64,000 nucleotides of DNA, from contig CBDIDO010000001.1 of the NCBI GenBank assembly GCA_965277735.1, positions 620,001 to 684,000 of the forward strand, read 5' to 3'. The DNA comes from RH-AL1 sp965277735. Its GTDB lineage: Bacteria > Pseudomonadota > Alphaproteobacteria > Rhizobiales > Beijerinckiaceae. How positions within the stretch are numbered: position 1 is the first letter of the stretch; the number at the start of each line of letters is the position of its first letter. The translations under genes were made by a program, and so were the position numbers. Below, in pieces: positions 35,365 through 44,387 of the stretch. Under the pieces are notes generated by a model. The model searched no databases. It had not been told where the DNA came from and was given only the letters and a program-made list of their open reading frames with translations.

Positions 35365-35978
35365 TCGGCAAGCTGCGCGGCATCGTCGATTCCTACGCCG
35401 GCGACGCGATCGTGCTCGACGTGCAGGGCGTCGGCTATCTCGTCACCTGCTCGTCGCGCACGCTGCAGGCGCTGCCGCGGCCCGGCGAGGCCGCGGCGTT
35501 GGCGATCGAGACGCATGTCCGCGAGGACGCGATCCGGCTCTACGGCTTCCTCTCCGACGAGGAGCGTGACTGGTTCCGGCTGCTGCAGAACGTGCAGGGC
35601 GTCGGCGCCAAGGTCGCGCTGGCGATCCTCGGTATGGGCACGATCGACGAGCTCGCGAGCGCCATCGCGCTGCAGGACAAGATTGCAATCTCGCGCGCGC
35701 CCGGCGTCGGGCCGAGGCTCGCCGCGCGGATCACGGCGGAGCTGAAGGACAAGACGCCGGCGACGATGGCCGTCGACCCGGCGGTGGCGCGGCTTGCCGG
35801 CGAGGCGCCGCGCGGGGCGCCGGCGGCGGTGCACGACGCGATCTCCGCGCTCATCAACCTCGGCTATGCGCGCCCGCAAGCGGCCGTGGCCGTCGCGACC
35901 GCCGCCAAGGCGCTCGGCGCCGACGCCGAGGCGCAGGCGCTGATCCGGCGCGGGCTCAAGGAATTGAGCACGGGGTGA
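35361..35978 (+). CDS. ruvA: Holliday junction branch-migration protein RuvA
   Basis: 205 residues with the OB-fold N-terminus (MIGKLRGIVDSYAGDAIVLD), the helix-hairpin-helix pair (RLLQNVQGVGAKVALAILG and ISRAPGVGPRLAARITAEL) and the C-terminal RuvB-binding domain (about 155-205). RuvA tetramers hold the four-way junction. In most relatives ruvB follows at once; here a minus-strand aminopeptidase gene follows, so ruvB lies outside this window. Confidence 0.96.
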   Translation: MIGKLRGIVDSYAGDAIVLDVQGVGYLVTCSSRTLQALPRPGEAAALAIETHVREDAIRLYGFLSDEERDWFRLLQNVQGVGAKVALAILGMGTIDELASAIALQDKIAISRAPGVGPRLAARITAELKDKTPATMAVDPAVARLAGEAPRGAPAAVHDAISALINLGYARPQAAVAVATAAKALGADAEAQALIRRGLKELSTG

Positions 35979-35981
35979 AGC

Positions 35982-36004
35982 CCTTCTCCCCTCGCGGGAG
36001 AAGG
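35982..36004. repeat. RIME-type hairpin repeat
   Basis: CCTTCTCCC, loop CTCGC, GGGAGAAGG. The same core forms the arms of the larger palindrome at 41502-41636. It stands between the convergent ruvA and aminopeptidase genes. Confidence 0.7.
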
Positions 36005-36028
36005 CAGATCGCGAGAAGGATTGGCGCC

Positions 36029-37840
36029 CTACAGCTTCCGCGTCATCTCGGTCAGCCACCTGCGCGTCTTCGGCGGCACGCGTGACGCGATCTTCTTGCG
36101 CACCTGCGCATGGTAGGCGTCGATCCAGGCGCGCTCCTCGGGCGCGAGCAGCTTGAGGTCGATCAGCGCGCGGTCGAGCGGCGCGAAGGTGATCGTCTCG
36201 AACCCCATCATCTTGCGGTCGCCGCCCGCGATCTCGCGCGGCTCGACGACGATCAGGTTCTCGATCCGGATCCCGTAGTCGCCCGCCTTGTAGTAGCCCG
36301 GCTCGTTGGAGAGGATCATGCCCGGCTCCAGTGGCGTGGTGCCGACCTTGGCGATGCGTTGCGGCCCCTCGTGCACCGAGAGATAGACCCCGACGCCGTG
36401 CCCGGTGCCGTGGTCGAAATCGAGGCCCGCCCGCCACAGCGGCGCGCGGGCGAAGGCGTCGATCTGCGCGCCGGTTGTGCCTTTCGGAAACACGGCCGTC
36501 GCGATCGCGATGTGCCCTTTGAGGACGCGCGTAAAACGGTCGCGCATCTCGGCGGTCGGGCGGCCGATCGCCACCGTGCGCGTGATGTCGGTGGTGCCGT
36601 CCTCGTATTGCGCGCCGGAATCGATGAGGTAGATGCCGCGCTCGATCACGCGGTTCGAGGTCGCGGTCAGCTTGTAGTGCGGGATCGCGGCGTTCGGCCC
36701 GGCGGCGGAGATCGACGGGAACGAGATGTCCTTGAGGCCGCCGCCCTCGCGCCGAAACGCCTCGAGCGCCTGGGCGGCGTCGATCTCGGTCAGCTTGCCG
36801 GGCTTCGCCGTCGTGGCGAGCCAATGCAGAAATTGCGTCACGGCGGCGCCGTCGCGCAGGTGCGCCTCGCGCGTGCCGTTCAGCTCGGCAGTGTTCTTGC
36901 GCGCCTTCATCAGCGCGATCGGGTCGGTGCCGACGATCGCCTTGCCGCCCGCCGCCTCGAGCCCCTCGGTCAGCCGCACCGGTACCGTCGCGGCGTCGAA
37001 GAGGATGCTCTTGCCGGTCTTGCCGAGCGCCTCGAGCACGGTCTCGAGCGTGTCGACCTCGGCGATCGTCGCGAGCTTGGAGAGCGCCGCATGCTCGCGC
37101 TCGCCGACCTTCCGGCGATCGAGAAACAGGGTGGGATGCCCTTGCACCGGCAGCAAGGCGAAGGACAGCGGCAGCGGCGTGTGGCTGACGTCGGCGCCGC
37201 GCACGTTGAACAGCCAGGCGACGGCGTGCGGGTCGGACACGACGAGGGCGTCGGCGGTGCCCAGCGCCTTCGCGACGCGGGCGAGCTTCTTGTCCGCCGT
37301 CTCGCCGGCGAGCTTGCGCGGGTGCAGCGAAACCTTTCCGCGCGGCGGCGCGGGGCGGTCGGCCCAGACGAGGTCGACGAGGTTGGTGCCGACGGCGACG
37401 AGTGAGCCGCCGGCCGCCTCGGCGGCGCGCTTCAGCTCGCGCGCCTGGGCGGGGGTGGTGAGCCAGGGATCGTAGCCGAGCCGGCCGCCGGCGAGGGTGC
37501 GGCGGATCCAGGCCTCGGGCTTTTCCTCGGCGATCATCACCGGCGTCACGACGGCCGTGTCGACCTGGTCGACCACGGCCAGCGCATAGCGCCCGTCGAC
37601 GAAGATCGCGGCCTTGTCTTTCAGCACGATCGCTGTGCCGGCCGAGCCCGGAAAGCCGGTCAGCCAGGCGAGGCGCTCCTCGTTGGCCGGCACGTACTCG
37701 CCCTGGTGGCGATCGGCGCGCGGCACAACGAAGCCGTCGAGCCCCTGCCGGGCCAACTCCTCACGCAGCGCGGCGATGCGGCTCGCGCTCTCGCGGCGAT
37801 CGCTGGTCTCGTCGAAGGTCTGGAAGTGCGGCTCGAACAT
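36029..37840 (-). CDS. Xaa-Pro aminopeptidase (M24B family)
   Basis: 603 residues in three parts, as in the long aminopeptidase P form: two creatinase-like N-terminal domains (about 20-150 and 165-320) and the pita-bread catalytic domain. Metal ligands lie in YLIDSGAQYEDGTTDITRT, DHGTGHGVGVYLSVHEGP, LSNEPGYY and IRIENLIVVE. It removes an N-terminal residue next to proline. Single gene, cytoplasmic (no signal peptide). Confidence 0.93.
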   Translation of the reverse strand: MFEPHFQTFDETSDRRESASRIAALREELARQGLDGFVVPRADRHQGEYVPANEERLAWLTGFPGSAGTAIVLKDKAAIFVDGRYALAVVDQVDTAVVTPVMIAEEKPEAWIRRTLAGGRLGYDPWLTTPAQARELKRAAEAAGGSLVAVGTNLVDLVWADRPAPPRGKVSLHPRKLAGETADKKLARVAKALGTADALVVSDPHAVAWLFNVRGADVSHTPLPLSFALLPVQGHPTLFLDRRKVGEREHAALSKLATIAEVDTLETVLEALGKTGKSILFDAATVPVRLTEGLEAAGGKAIVGTDPIALMKARKNTAELNGTREAHLRDGAAVTQFLHWLATTAKPGKLTEIDAAQALEAFRREGGGLKDISFPSISAAGPNAAIPHYKLTATSNRVIERGIYLIDSGAQYEDGTTDITRTVAIGRPTAEMRDRFTRVLKGHIAIATAVFPKGTTGAQIDAFARAPLWRAGLDFDHGTGHGVGVYLSVHEGPQRIAKVGTTPLEPGMILSNEPGYYKAGDYGIRIENLIVVEPREIAGGDRKMMGFETITFAPLDRALIDLKLLAPEERAWIDAYHAQVRKKIASRVPPKTRRWLTEMTRKL

Positions 37841-37925
37841 GCGGGCAGGATAGGGCGACGACCGAGGTGCCGTCCACCGCCGCGCGCGGAGCTTCAGGTC
37901 TGCTGATAGACGCCGAGTGCCGGCG

Positions 37926-38090
37926 TCAGGTGAGCGCGTTCGCGACCGGCATGAAATAATGCGAGTTGAGCTTGGTTCCGATCGACGTCGCGCCGACTAT
38001 GATGGCGAGCGAGACGAATCCGGCGATCAGCGCGTACTCGATCGAGGTCGCGCCCGCCTTGTCGCGTAGGAAAGATCGCACCTTCGCCAT
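37926..38090 (-). CDS. Flp-type pilin
   Basis: A 54-residue Flp/Fap pilin: basic leader MAKVRSFLRDKAGATSIEYALI, with the G-A-T-S-I-E-Y motif where prepilin peptidase cuts after the Gly and the +5 Glu is kept, then a hydrophobic helix (about 18-42). Such pilins build Tad pili for surface attachment. No tad/cpa assembly genes are in this window, so it is an isolated copy. Confidence 0.92.
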   Translation of the reverse strand: MAKVRSFLRDKAGATSIEYALIAGFVSLAIIVGATSIGTKLNSHYFMPVANALT

Positions 38091-38261
38091 CTGGGTCTCC
38101 GAGCGAGGGGGTATCACGCCTGCGTGAGCGGATAGTTAAGACGATTACGGAAAATCGTTACCGTGGCGGTAAGGGGGCGAATTTGCGCGGCGCCAACTCC
38201 GCCCTTATGTAGCCGCGGCGCGGCAAGTTTCCCGACGCGAAGGGTAAATCCGAAAGGTCTC

Positions 38262-39635
38262 ATGGCGCGCGACGTCTCCGACACCACCCCGATCGGCGGG
38301 CGCCGCGACCTCGTGGCCGCGCTGGAGGCGGGCAGCAAGCCGGCTGCGCGCCACCGCATCGGCACCGAGCACGAGAAGATCGGCTTCTATCACGCCGACC
38401 ACACGCCCGTGCCCTACGACGGCGCGCACGGCGTCGGCGGCATCCGCGTCATGCTGGAGGAGCTCGGCCAGGCGCTGGGCTGGACGCCGATCCTCGATGG
38501 CTCGAACATCATCGGGCTGTCCGAGGAGGGTGGCGGCGCGATCTCGATCGAGCCGGGCGGCCAGTTCGAGCTCTCGGGCGCACCGCTCGCGACGGTCCAC
38601 GAGACCGAGGCCGAGCTCGACCGCCATTTCGCCGCGCTGCAGCCGATCGCCGACCGGCTCGGCGTCTCGTTCCTGACCCTCGGCATGAGCCCGAAATGGA
38701 CGCGCGAAGAGACGCCGGCGATGCCCAAGAGCCGGTATGCGATCATGTCGCGCTACATGCCGCTGGTCGGTAGCCGCGGCCTCGACATGATGTTTCGCAC
38801 CGCGACCGTGCAGGCGAACTACGATTTCGCCAGCGAGGCCGACATGGTGAAGAAGCTGCGCGTCGCCGTCGCGCTGCAGCCGCTCGCCACCGCGCTCTTC
38901 GCCAATTCGCCGTTCACCGACGGGCGGCTCAACGGCAATTTGTCCGATCGCTCGGCGGTCTGGCAGCAGACGGACGCGGACCGCTCCGGCATGCTGCCCT
39001 TCGCCTTCGAGGACGGCATGGGTTTTGAGCGCTACGTCGACTATGCGCTCGACGTGCCGATGTATTTCATCAAGCGCGGCGACGCCTACATCGATGTCGC
39101 CGGCTCGAACTTCCGTGATCTCCTCGCCGGGCGCCATCCCGCGGTGCCGGGCGAGCGCGCGACGCTGTCGGACTGGGCGAATCACCTGTCGACGATCTTC
39201 CCCGAGGTCCGGCTCAAGACCTTCCTCGAGATGCGCGGCGCGGACGCCGGCACGATCCCCTTCCTCTGCGCGCTGCCGGCTTTGTTCGCCGGCCTGCTCT
39301 ACGCGCCGGCCTCGCTCGATGCGGCTTGGGATCTCGTCAGACCCTGGTCGGATGCGCAGCGCGAAGGGCTGCGCGCCGACACGCCGCGGCTTGGTCTCGA
39401 GGCCAAGGTCGGGCGGCACAAGCTGCGCGATGTCGCGCGCTCGGTGCTGGAGATGTCGCGCGCCGGACTCGTCGCCCGCGGCTGCCGCGACGAATCGGGA
39501 GCCGACGAGACCAAATATCTCGATTGCCTGGATGAGGTGGTCGAAGGACGGTCGCAGGCCGAGTGCCTGATCGAATGCTTCCGCGGTCCCTGGCGCGAGA
39601 GCGTCGAGCCGGCGTTCACCGACTGCGTCTACTGA
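38262..39635 (+). CDS. gshA: Glutamate-cysteine ligase, plant/alphaproteobacterial type
   Basis: 457 residues from the ATG at 38262 (GAAAGGT upstream). The ATP-grasp-like GCS2 fold is recognisable from RHRIGTEHEKIGFY, ISIEPGGQFELSGAP, MSRYMPLVGSRGLDMM and TVQANYDFASEADM. It catalyses the first step of glutathione synthesis. Short cysteine pairs near RGCRDES and YLDCLDEVVEG may take part in redox control, as in plant enzymes. Single gene. Confidence 0.93.
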   Translation: MARDVSDTTPIGGRRDLVAALEAGSKPAARHRIGTEHEKIGFYHADHTPVPYDGAHGVGGIRVMLEELGQALGWTPILDGSNIIGLSEEGGGAISIEPGGQFELSGAPLATVHETEAELDRHFAALQPIADRLGVSFLTLGMSPKWTREETPAMPKSRYAIMSRYMPLVGSRGLDMMFRTATVQANYDFASEADMVKKLRVAVALQPLATALFANSPFTDGRLNGNLSDRSAVWQQTDADRSGMLPFAFEDGMGFERYVDYALDVPMYFIKRGDAYIDVAGSNFRDLLAGRHPAVPGERATLSDWANHLSTIFPEVRLKTFLEMRGADAGTIPFLCALPALFAGLLYAPASLDAAWDLVRPWSDAQREGLRADTPRLGLEAKVGRHKLRDVARSVLEMSRAGLVARGCRDESGADETKYLDCLDEVVEGRSQAECLIECFRGPWRESVEPAFTDCVY

Positions 39636-39683
39636 GACCTGTTTTCTAAAAGCCTGGCCGATCAAGGTCGGCCGGTCGTAGTC

Positions 39684-40043
39684 TCAATAATGATCGAAGG
39701 TCTGCAGGCCGTTGCGCACGCGCAGCTGATGCGACGTGCCGACGCCGGGCATGATCTCGACGCCCTCGGACCGCAGCTCGGCGCTCGAGGCGGAGCCGCC
39801 GTCCCAGCTCGGGTTCGCGGCGCGGCGCGTCCCGAACTCGACATGGACGTGGTTGTCGGCGCGCATGCAGGCGCCGTTGCCGACATCGACGAAGCCCGGC
39901 CCGAAGGGCGCGCAGCGATTGGTCGCCGGCGTGATCTGCGCCCCGTCGACGAAGTCGCCCGCCCGTGCCGTCGAGCCGGCCAAAGTGGCCGCCACGAGAG
40001 CGCTCAGAGCGAGGGTCGAAGCGGGAGTCCGGGGGAACGTCAT
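39684..40043 (-). CDS. Small exported protein with porin-like N-terminal signature
   Basis: 119 residues from the ATG at 40043, with a signal peptide ending in ARA|G. The mature N-terminus, NRCAPFGPGFVDVGNGACM then HVHVEFG, resembles the conserved cysteine loop and first strand of rhizobial outer-membrane porins (CxxxGxGF...G...C...GGYVR). Only this module is present; a full barrel of 350+ residues is missing. Function unknown. Confidence 0.6.
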   Translation of the reverse strand: MTFPRTPASTLALSALVAATLAGSTARAGDFVDGAQITPATNRCAPFGPGFVDVGNGACMRADNHVHVEFGTRRAANPSWDGGSASSAELRSEGVEIMPGVGTSHQLRVRNGLQTFDHY

Positions 40044-40155
40044 CGCGACCTTTCTGGTGTTCGCCAGTGTCGCGAATCTGGCGAGACATTCGGGCAAGAG
40101 CATGTCCGCCCCACGGCGGCGTGATGAGACGAAATGATGAGGCGAACCGAGGGGC

Positions 40156-40896
40156 CTAGGTGCGCCAGTCGCCGGCGAGCGCCTGGACGAGCGCCAACGC
40201 CGCCACGGCCGCGGTATCGGCGCGCAGGATGCGCGGCCCGAGGGCGACGCGAACGACGGCGGGCAGCGCGAGCAGCGCCTCGCGTTCGGTCGGGTCGAAG
40301 CCGCCTTCGGGGCCGATCAGGACGGCGATGGGCCCGCGAATCGCCGTGAGCGTGGCGACCGGATCGCCCGGTCCTGCATCCTCGTCGCAGAACACGAGCG
40401 TGCGCTCCGACGGCCACGCCGCGATGACGCTCGCGAGCGTCGCGACGGCGTCGATCTCCGGCAGCGAGAGGATGCCGCATTGCTCGGCCGCCTCGATCGC
40501 GTTCGCGCGCATGCGCTCGAGGTTGACCCGCGCGACCTGCGTCCGGCGCGTCGTCACCGGCCGCAGCCGGCTTGCGCCCATCTCGACCGCTTTCTGCACC
40601 ATATAGTCGAGGCGGGCGTGCTTCAGCGGCGCGAAGAGGTACTCGAGGTCGCCCGCGGGCGTCTGCTCGCGCACGAGCGCGACGAGTTCCAGCGCCGCCT
40701 GCTTGCGCCCCGGCGTGCGCAGCTCGGCGCGCCATTCGCCGTGGCGACCGTTGAAAACGATCACGTCTTCGCCTTCAGAAAGCCTGAGTACGTTGCTGAG
40801 GTAGTTTTGCTGGGCGCGATCGAGCGGGTGCGTGAGACCCGCGCTCAGGGCGGCATCGACGAAAAGTCGAGGGGCCGAAAAGTCGTAGGACGCCAT
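40156..40896 (-). CDS. rsmE: 16S rRNA (uracil(1498)-N3)-methyltransferase RsmE
   Basis: 246 residues with an N-terminal PUA-like domain (about 1-70) and a SPOUT methyltransferase domain: KAVEMGASRLRPVTTRRTQ, EAAEQCGI, VLIGPEGGFDPTE and LGPRILRADTAAVAAL form the knotted SAM site. It methylates U1498 of 16S rRNA in the 30S subunit. Single gene. Confidence 0.95.
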   Translation of the reverse strand: MASYDFSAPRLFVDAALSAGLTHPLDRAQQNYLSNVLRLSEGEDVIVFNGRHGEWRAELRTPGRKQAALELVALVREQTPAGDLEYLFAPLKHARLDYMVQKAVEMGASRLRPVTTRRTQVARVNLERMRANAIEAAEQCGILSLPEIDAVATLASVIAAWPSERTLVFCDEDAGPGDPVATLTAIRGPIAVLIGPEGGFDPTEREALLALPAVVRVALGPRILRADTAAVAALALVQALAGDWRT

Positions 40897-41003
40897 GCGC
40901 GGGGCTTAACATGCGCCGGCGGACCCACGCGACGCATTTCGCCGTCCGCGCCGTTGGCTTCAACATCGGCTGCGAGGCGGCTCGGATAGTGGGGGTTGAT
41001 GTC

Positions 41004-41447
41004 ATGGTTTTGGGTCGTTCCGCAGGTCGCGCGCTCATAGGCGCCGCCGTTCTCGCCCTTGGCCTGGTAGCCGCCAGCGCCGCGAAGGCCGGCGATTGCA
41101 ACGCCGACATCGGCGGCCTGTCGCAGAAGCGCCAGGTGTTCATCGACAAGCTCAACGTCCTGGCCAAGGCCTCGAAGGGCAAGCTCGATCCCGTCGCGTC
41201 GTGTCCCGTCCTCAAGGGCCTCGTCGTCGCCGAGGGGTCGCTCATCAAGTATCTCGACTCGAACAAGAACTGGTGCAACGTCCCCGACGAGACGGTCAAC
41301 AATCTGAAGGCCGCCGACGCCAAGTCCCAGACCTTCGCCGCGCAGGCCTGCAAGATCGCCGTGATGGCCGCCGAGCAACGCAAGCAGGCCACCGCCAACC
41401 CGACGATCGGCGCCGAGGCGCAGAAGCTGCCGGCCGGTCCGCTCTAA
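41004..41447 (+). CDS. Exported hypothetical protein
   Basis: 147 residues from the ATG at 41004 with a signal peptide (VLALGLVAASAAKA|G). The mature protein is helical and Lys/Ala-rich with four cysteines (GDCNADIG, ASCPVLKG, NWCNVPD, AQACKIAVM) that may form two disulfides. Similar four-cysteine periplasmic proteins are frequent hypotheticals in Hyphomicrobiales. Function unknown. Confidence 0.68.
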   Translation: MVLGRSAGRALIGAAVLALGLVAASAAKAGDCNADIGGLSQKRQVFIDKLNVLAKASKGKLDPVASCPVLKGLVVAEGSLIKYLDSNKNWCNVPDETVNNLKAADAKSQTFAAQACKIAVMAAEQRKQATANPTIGAEAQKLPAGPL

Positions 41448-41501
41448 CGGCGTCTCGAGGCGGCCGACGGCGTTGGTGATATTCCAAGCTGGGCGCGATC
41501 T

Positions 41502-41636
41502 GCCTTCTCCCCTTGCGGTAGAAGGTGCCCGAAGGGCGGATGAGGGGGCCTCGCAGAAGAGGTCTCGCGTCTCGGTTCGAGCCTCTTCCGGAGAGGCCCC
41601 CTCCTTCGCCGGCACCTTCTCCCGCAAGGGGAGAAG
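41502..41636. repeat. RIME-like palindromic intergenic element
   Basis: The left arm starts CCTTCTCCCCTTGCGGTAGA and continues through AAGGTGCC to GAGGGGGCCTC; the right arm is its inverse, from GAGGCCCCCTC to TTCTCCCGCAAGGGGAGAAG. Arms of about 49 bp flank about 35-40 bp. This matches the Rhizobium intergenic mosaic element type. It lies directly before the GTG of ubiA. Confidence 0.8.
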
Positions 41637-41660
41637 GGGGTCTCGAGAAGCGGCCACATC

Positions 41661-42599
41661 GTGACGCCCGCTTCAGCCTTGCCCGACGCGGTCGCGCAGC
41701 AGCGGCTGTTCCGGCTCTCGCCGTCGGCGTGGCACCCCTATTTGCAGCTCGCGCGGCTCGACCGACCGATCGGCTATTGGCTGCTGGTGCTGCCCTGCTG
41801 GTGGTCGAGCCTCGTCGCCAGCCTCGTCGCGCACGCGCCGCCGCGGCTCTGGCATCTGGCGCTGTTCCTCGTCGGCGCGATCGTGATGCGCGGCTCGGGC
41901 TCGACCTACAACGATATCGTCGACCGCGATCTCGACGCGAAGGTCGAGCGGACCCGCCATCGGCCCGTCGCGTCGGGCCGGGTGAGCGTGCCGGCGGCGC
42001 AGGTGTTCCTGGTCGCGCTGGCGCTCGTCGGTTTCCTCGTCGTCATCCAGTTCAACCTGTTCACGATCCTGCTCGGCATCGGCTCGCTGGCGATCGTCGC
42101 GATCTACCCGTTCATGAAGCGGGTGACCTCGTGGCCGCAGCTCGTGCTCGGTTTTGCCTTCGCCTGGGGCGGCCTGGTCGGGTGGGCCGCACGCTTCGCG
42201 GCGCTCGCACCGCCAGCGTTCTTCGTCTACGCGGCGGCGATCGCCTGGACGATCGGCTACGACACGATCTACGCCGTGCAGGACGCGCGCGACGATCCCG
42301 CCGCCGGGATCAAGTCGACGGCGCGGCTGTTCGGCGAGCATGTGCAACTCGCCGTCGGCCTGCTCTACGCCGTTGCCGTGATCCTCATCGAGTCGGCTCT
42401 GGTCGCGGGCGGTGTCGCGGCGAGCCCGGCCGCGCAGATCGGCGTGCTGGGCTTCGCGGCGCATCTCGGTTGGCAGGTCGCTCGTCTCAATGCAAACGAT
42501 CCGCGTGGCGCCCTTACGCTGTTCCGCTCGAACCGGGATGCCGGGCTGATCCTCGCCGCCGGCCTGGCGCTCGCGGCGCTGCTTCGCGCCTGGGCCTAG
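41661..42599 (+). CDS. ubiA: 4-hydroxybenzoate polyprenyltransferase
   Basis: 312 residues, GTG start, about eight membrane helices. Both Asp-rich motifs of UbiA enzymes are present: NDIVDRDLDAKVERTRHRP (about 90-108) and YDTIYAVQDARDDPAAGIKS (about 205-224). It joins the polyprenyl chain to 4-hydroxybenzoate in ubiquinone synthesis at the inner membrane. The first 30 residues precede the usual start (WHPYLQLARLDRPIG). Confidence 0.95.
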   Translation: MTPASALPDAVAQQRLFRLSPSAWHPYLQLARLDRPIGYWLLVLPCWWSSLVASLVAHAPPRLWHLALFLVGAIVMRGSGSTYNDIVDRDLDAKVERTRHRPVASGRVSVPAAQVFLVALALVGFLVVIQFNLFTILLGIGSLAIVAIYPFMKRVTSWPQLVLGFAFAWGGLVGWAARFAALAPPAFFVYAAAIAWTIGYDTIYAVQDARDDPAAGIKSTARLFGEHVQLAVGLLYAVAVILIESALVAGGVAASPAAQIGVLGFAAHLGWQVARLNANDPRGALTLFRSNRDAGLILAAGLALAALLRAWA

Positions 42600-42689
42600 C
42601 CCATCGGAGCGGGAACGTTCCGCTCAAGCTTTGCATTTGAAATCCGCCGGATCGACGCTCCTGTCGTCCCGCGCCTAAGGACAATCGCT

Positions 42690-42863
42690 ATGCTGAAATG
42701 GGCCCTGATCTTCTTCGTGATCTCCGTCATCGCCGGTGGTCTCGGCTTCTCGGGTATCTCCGAGGCGGCAGGCGGCATCGCGCGCATCCTCTTCTACATC
42801 TTCATCGTGATCTTCCTGGTCTTCCTCGTGCTCGGCCTCACGGTCTTCCACGCGGTAACCTGA
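42690..42863 (+). CDS. DUF1328 (YtjA-like) small membrane protein
   Basis: A 57-residue protein with two hydrophobic helices: MLKWALIFFVISVIAGGLGF and, after SGISEAAGGIARI, a long second helix ending LGLTVFHAVT. The SGI-(S/A)-x-A-A-x-IA core is the DUF1328 signature. Such proteins are often induced by stress; function unknown. No strong SD is visible. Confidence 0.88.
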   Translation: MLKWALIFFVISVIAGGLGFSGISEAAGGIARILFYIFIVIFLVFLVLGLTVFHAVT

Positions 42864-42890
42864 CGCCCAGGCGCGATCAGCCGGGCGGCC

Positions 42891-43568
42891 TCAGAGCCGC
42901 GCCGCCCCGAGAATGCGGCCGTCGTAGCCTTGCACGATGACGGCCGCGTCCGCGCCGGCGCCGCGCGCGGCCGACAGCGTGACCGCCGCGCCATCGTAGC
43001 TGCCGATCGTTTCGAGCGAGCGCACGATGTTCGATTCGACGAGCGTCTGCCCGCTGTTCTCGCCACGCCCGACCTGCGTCGTGTGGAGCGGGTCGAACCC
43101 GACCAGCATCACGCGGCCCTTGCCGCCACCGGCGCCGAGCGAGACCGTGATCCCGCGGCCCGAGCGTCCCGCCTTGATCGGCACCGCGTCCGACGCATCC
43201 CCTCGTGCCTCGGCGATCGCCGAGGCGACCTCGCCGCGGTCGGAGCCGACCATGCCGCGACGCCCGTCGACGACCATCTCGGGCGTGTAGGAGCCGCCGC
43301 CGAGGCGCGCGGCATACATCGCCTGCCGGCTCGTCGCCGTGTCGCTCGAGAACGGGTCGCGCCAGCCGAGCGAGTTCCAATAGGTGACATGGAAAGCGAG
43401 CGGCAGAACGTCGGAGCGCCCGGTGAGGGTCGACAGGTAGGCGTCGGCCGGCGGGCAGGAGGAGCAACCCTCGGAGGTGAACAGCTCGACCACCACAGGC
43501 CGCGACGCCGCATTGGCGGCGCCTGCCGTGAGCGAGCAGAGGGCGAGACCGACCAGAGCAACGCGCAT
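42891..43568 (-). CDS. Exported DUF1223 thioredoxin-fold protein
   Basis: 225 residues from the ATG at 43568 (GAGG upstream), with a signal peptide ending in ANA|A. The motif VELFTSEGCSSCPPAD (about 26-41) is the CxxC-bearing start of the DUF1223 family; FHVTYWNSLGWRDPFS and YTPEMVVDGR follow. The thioredoxin-like fold suggests periplasmic redox work, but no activity has been assigned to the family that I know of. Convergent with the DUF1328 gene. Confidence 0.87.
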   Translation of the reverse strand: MRVALVGLALCSLTAGAANAASRPVVVELFTSEGCSSCPPADAYLSTLTGRSDVLPLAFHVTYWNSLGWRDPFSSDTATSRQAMYAARLGGGSYTPEMVVDGRRGMVGSDRGEVASAIAEARGDASDAVPIKAGRSGRGITVSLGAGGGKGRVMLVGFDPLHTTQVGRGENSGQTLVESNIVRSLETIGSYDGAAVTLSAARGAGADAAVIVQGYDGRILGAARL

Positions 43569-43666
43569 GGAAACCTCGTTGGTTCGACGTTGCATTTCGC
43601 CACGTTCGCGGTCGTCGTTACGGAGCCGATCGGCCGAAGAGCGTCGGCTCTCCGGCCTTACGGGTC

Positions 43667-44377
43667 TCAGTTGGTCGCGGTCAGGACCGGGCCCGGCTGC
43701 CAGTCCTTCGGGAACAGCGTCTTCAGTCCCTCGACCTTGGGCATGTCGTTCTGGGCGATGTAGCCGTCGGTCGGATGCAGGCTGAGGTAATTCTGGTGGT
43801 AGTCCTCGGCCGGGTAGAAGGCCTTGAACGACGTCACCTTGGTCACGATCGGCCGGTCGAACACATGCGCCGCCTGCAGCTGCGCGATGTAGTCCTTGGC
43901 GACCTTCTCCTGCTCGGGCGTCGTCGGGAAGATGTTGGAGCGGTACTGCGTCCCCTCGTCGGGGCCCTGGGCGTTCAGCGTGGTCGGGTCGGTGACGACC
44001 GAGAAGTAGATCTGCAGCAGCTTGCCGTAGCTGATCTCGCTCGGATCGTAGGTGATCCGCACGGACTCGGCGTGACCGGTGGTGCCGCTCGAGACGACAG
44101 GATAGCTGGCGGTCATCTTCGAGCCGCCGGTGTAGCCGGAGACCGCGTCCTTCACGCCCTTGACGTGCTGGAAGACGCCCTGGACGCCCCAGAAGCAGCC
44201 GCCGGCGACGACGGCCGTGGCGGTCTTGCCGCCCGTGCTGGCCGGCACGTCGACCTGGGGCGCCGGCACGAGCTTCATGTCCTCGGCCGAAGCGCGCGTC
44301 TGCGGCCAGAAGGCGGCGGCGGCCAGAGCCAGAGCCGCGGTCGCGGCGAGGGCATTTGTGGATCGATTGGTGCTCAT
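43667..44377 (-). CDS. msrA: Peptide-methionine (S)-S-oxide reductase MsrA, exported
   Basis: 236 residues. The catalytic Cys is in VAGGCFWGVQG (about residue 62), followed by SGYTGG, HAESVRITYDP and the C-terminal core. The first 32 residues are a signal peptide or anchor (ALAATAALALAAAAF...ASA|E), so the enzyme acts in the periplasm, reducing methionine-S-sulfoxide. It starts 10 bp after the stop of msrB, so both are one operon. Confidence 0.93.
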   Translation of the reverse strand: MSTNRSTNALAATAALALAAAAFWPQTRASAEDMKLVPAPQVDVPASTGGKTATAVVAGGCFWGVQGVFQHVKGVKDAVSGYTGGSKMTASYPVVSSGTTGHAESVRITYDPSEISYGKLLQIYFSVVTDPTTLNAQGPDEGTQYRSNIFPTTPEQEKVAKDYIAQLQAAHVFDRPIVTKVTSFKAFYPAEDYHQNYLSLHPTDGYIAQNDMPKVEGLKTLFPKDWQPGPVLTATN

Positions 44378-44387
44378 AGGATCCTCC

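Noticed and set aside
36110..37405. 431-codon plus-strand frame opposite the aminopeptidase
   Set aside because: Antisense shadow; the minus-strand protein has all M24 metal ligands.
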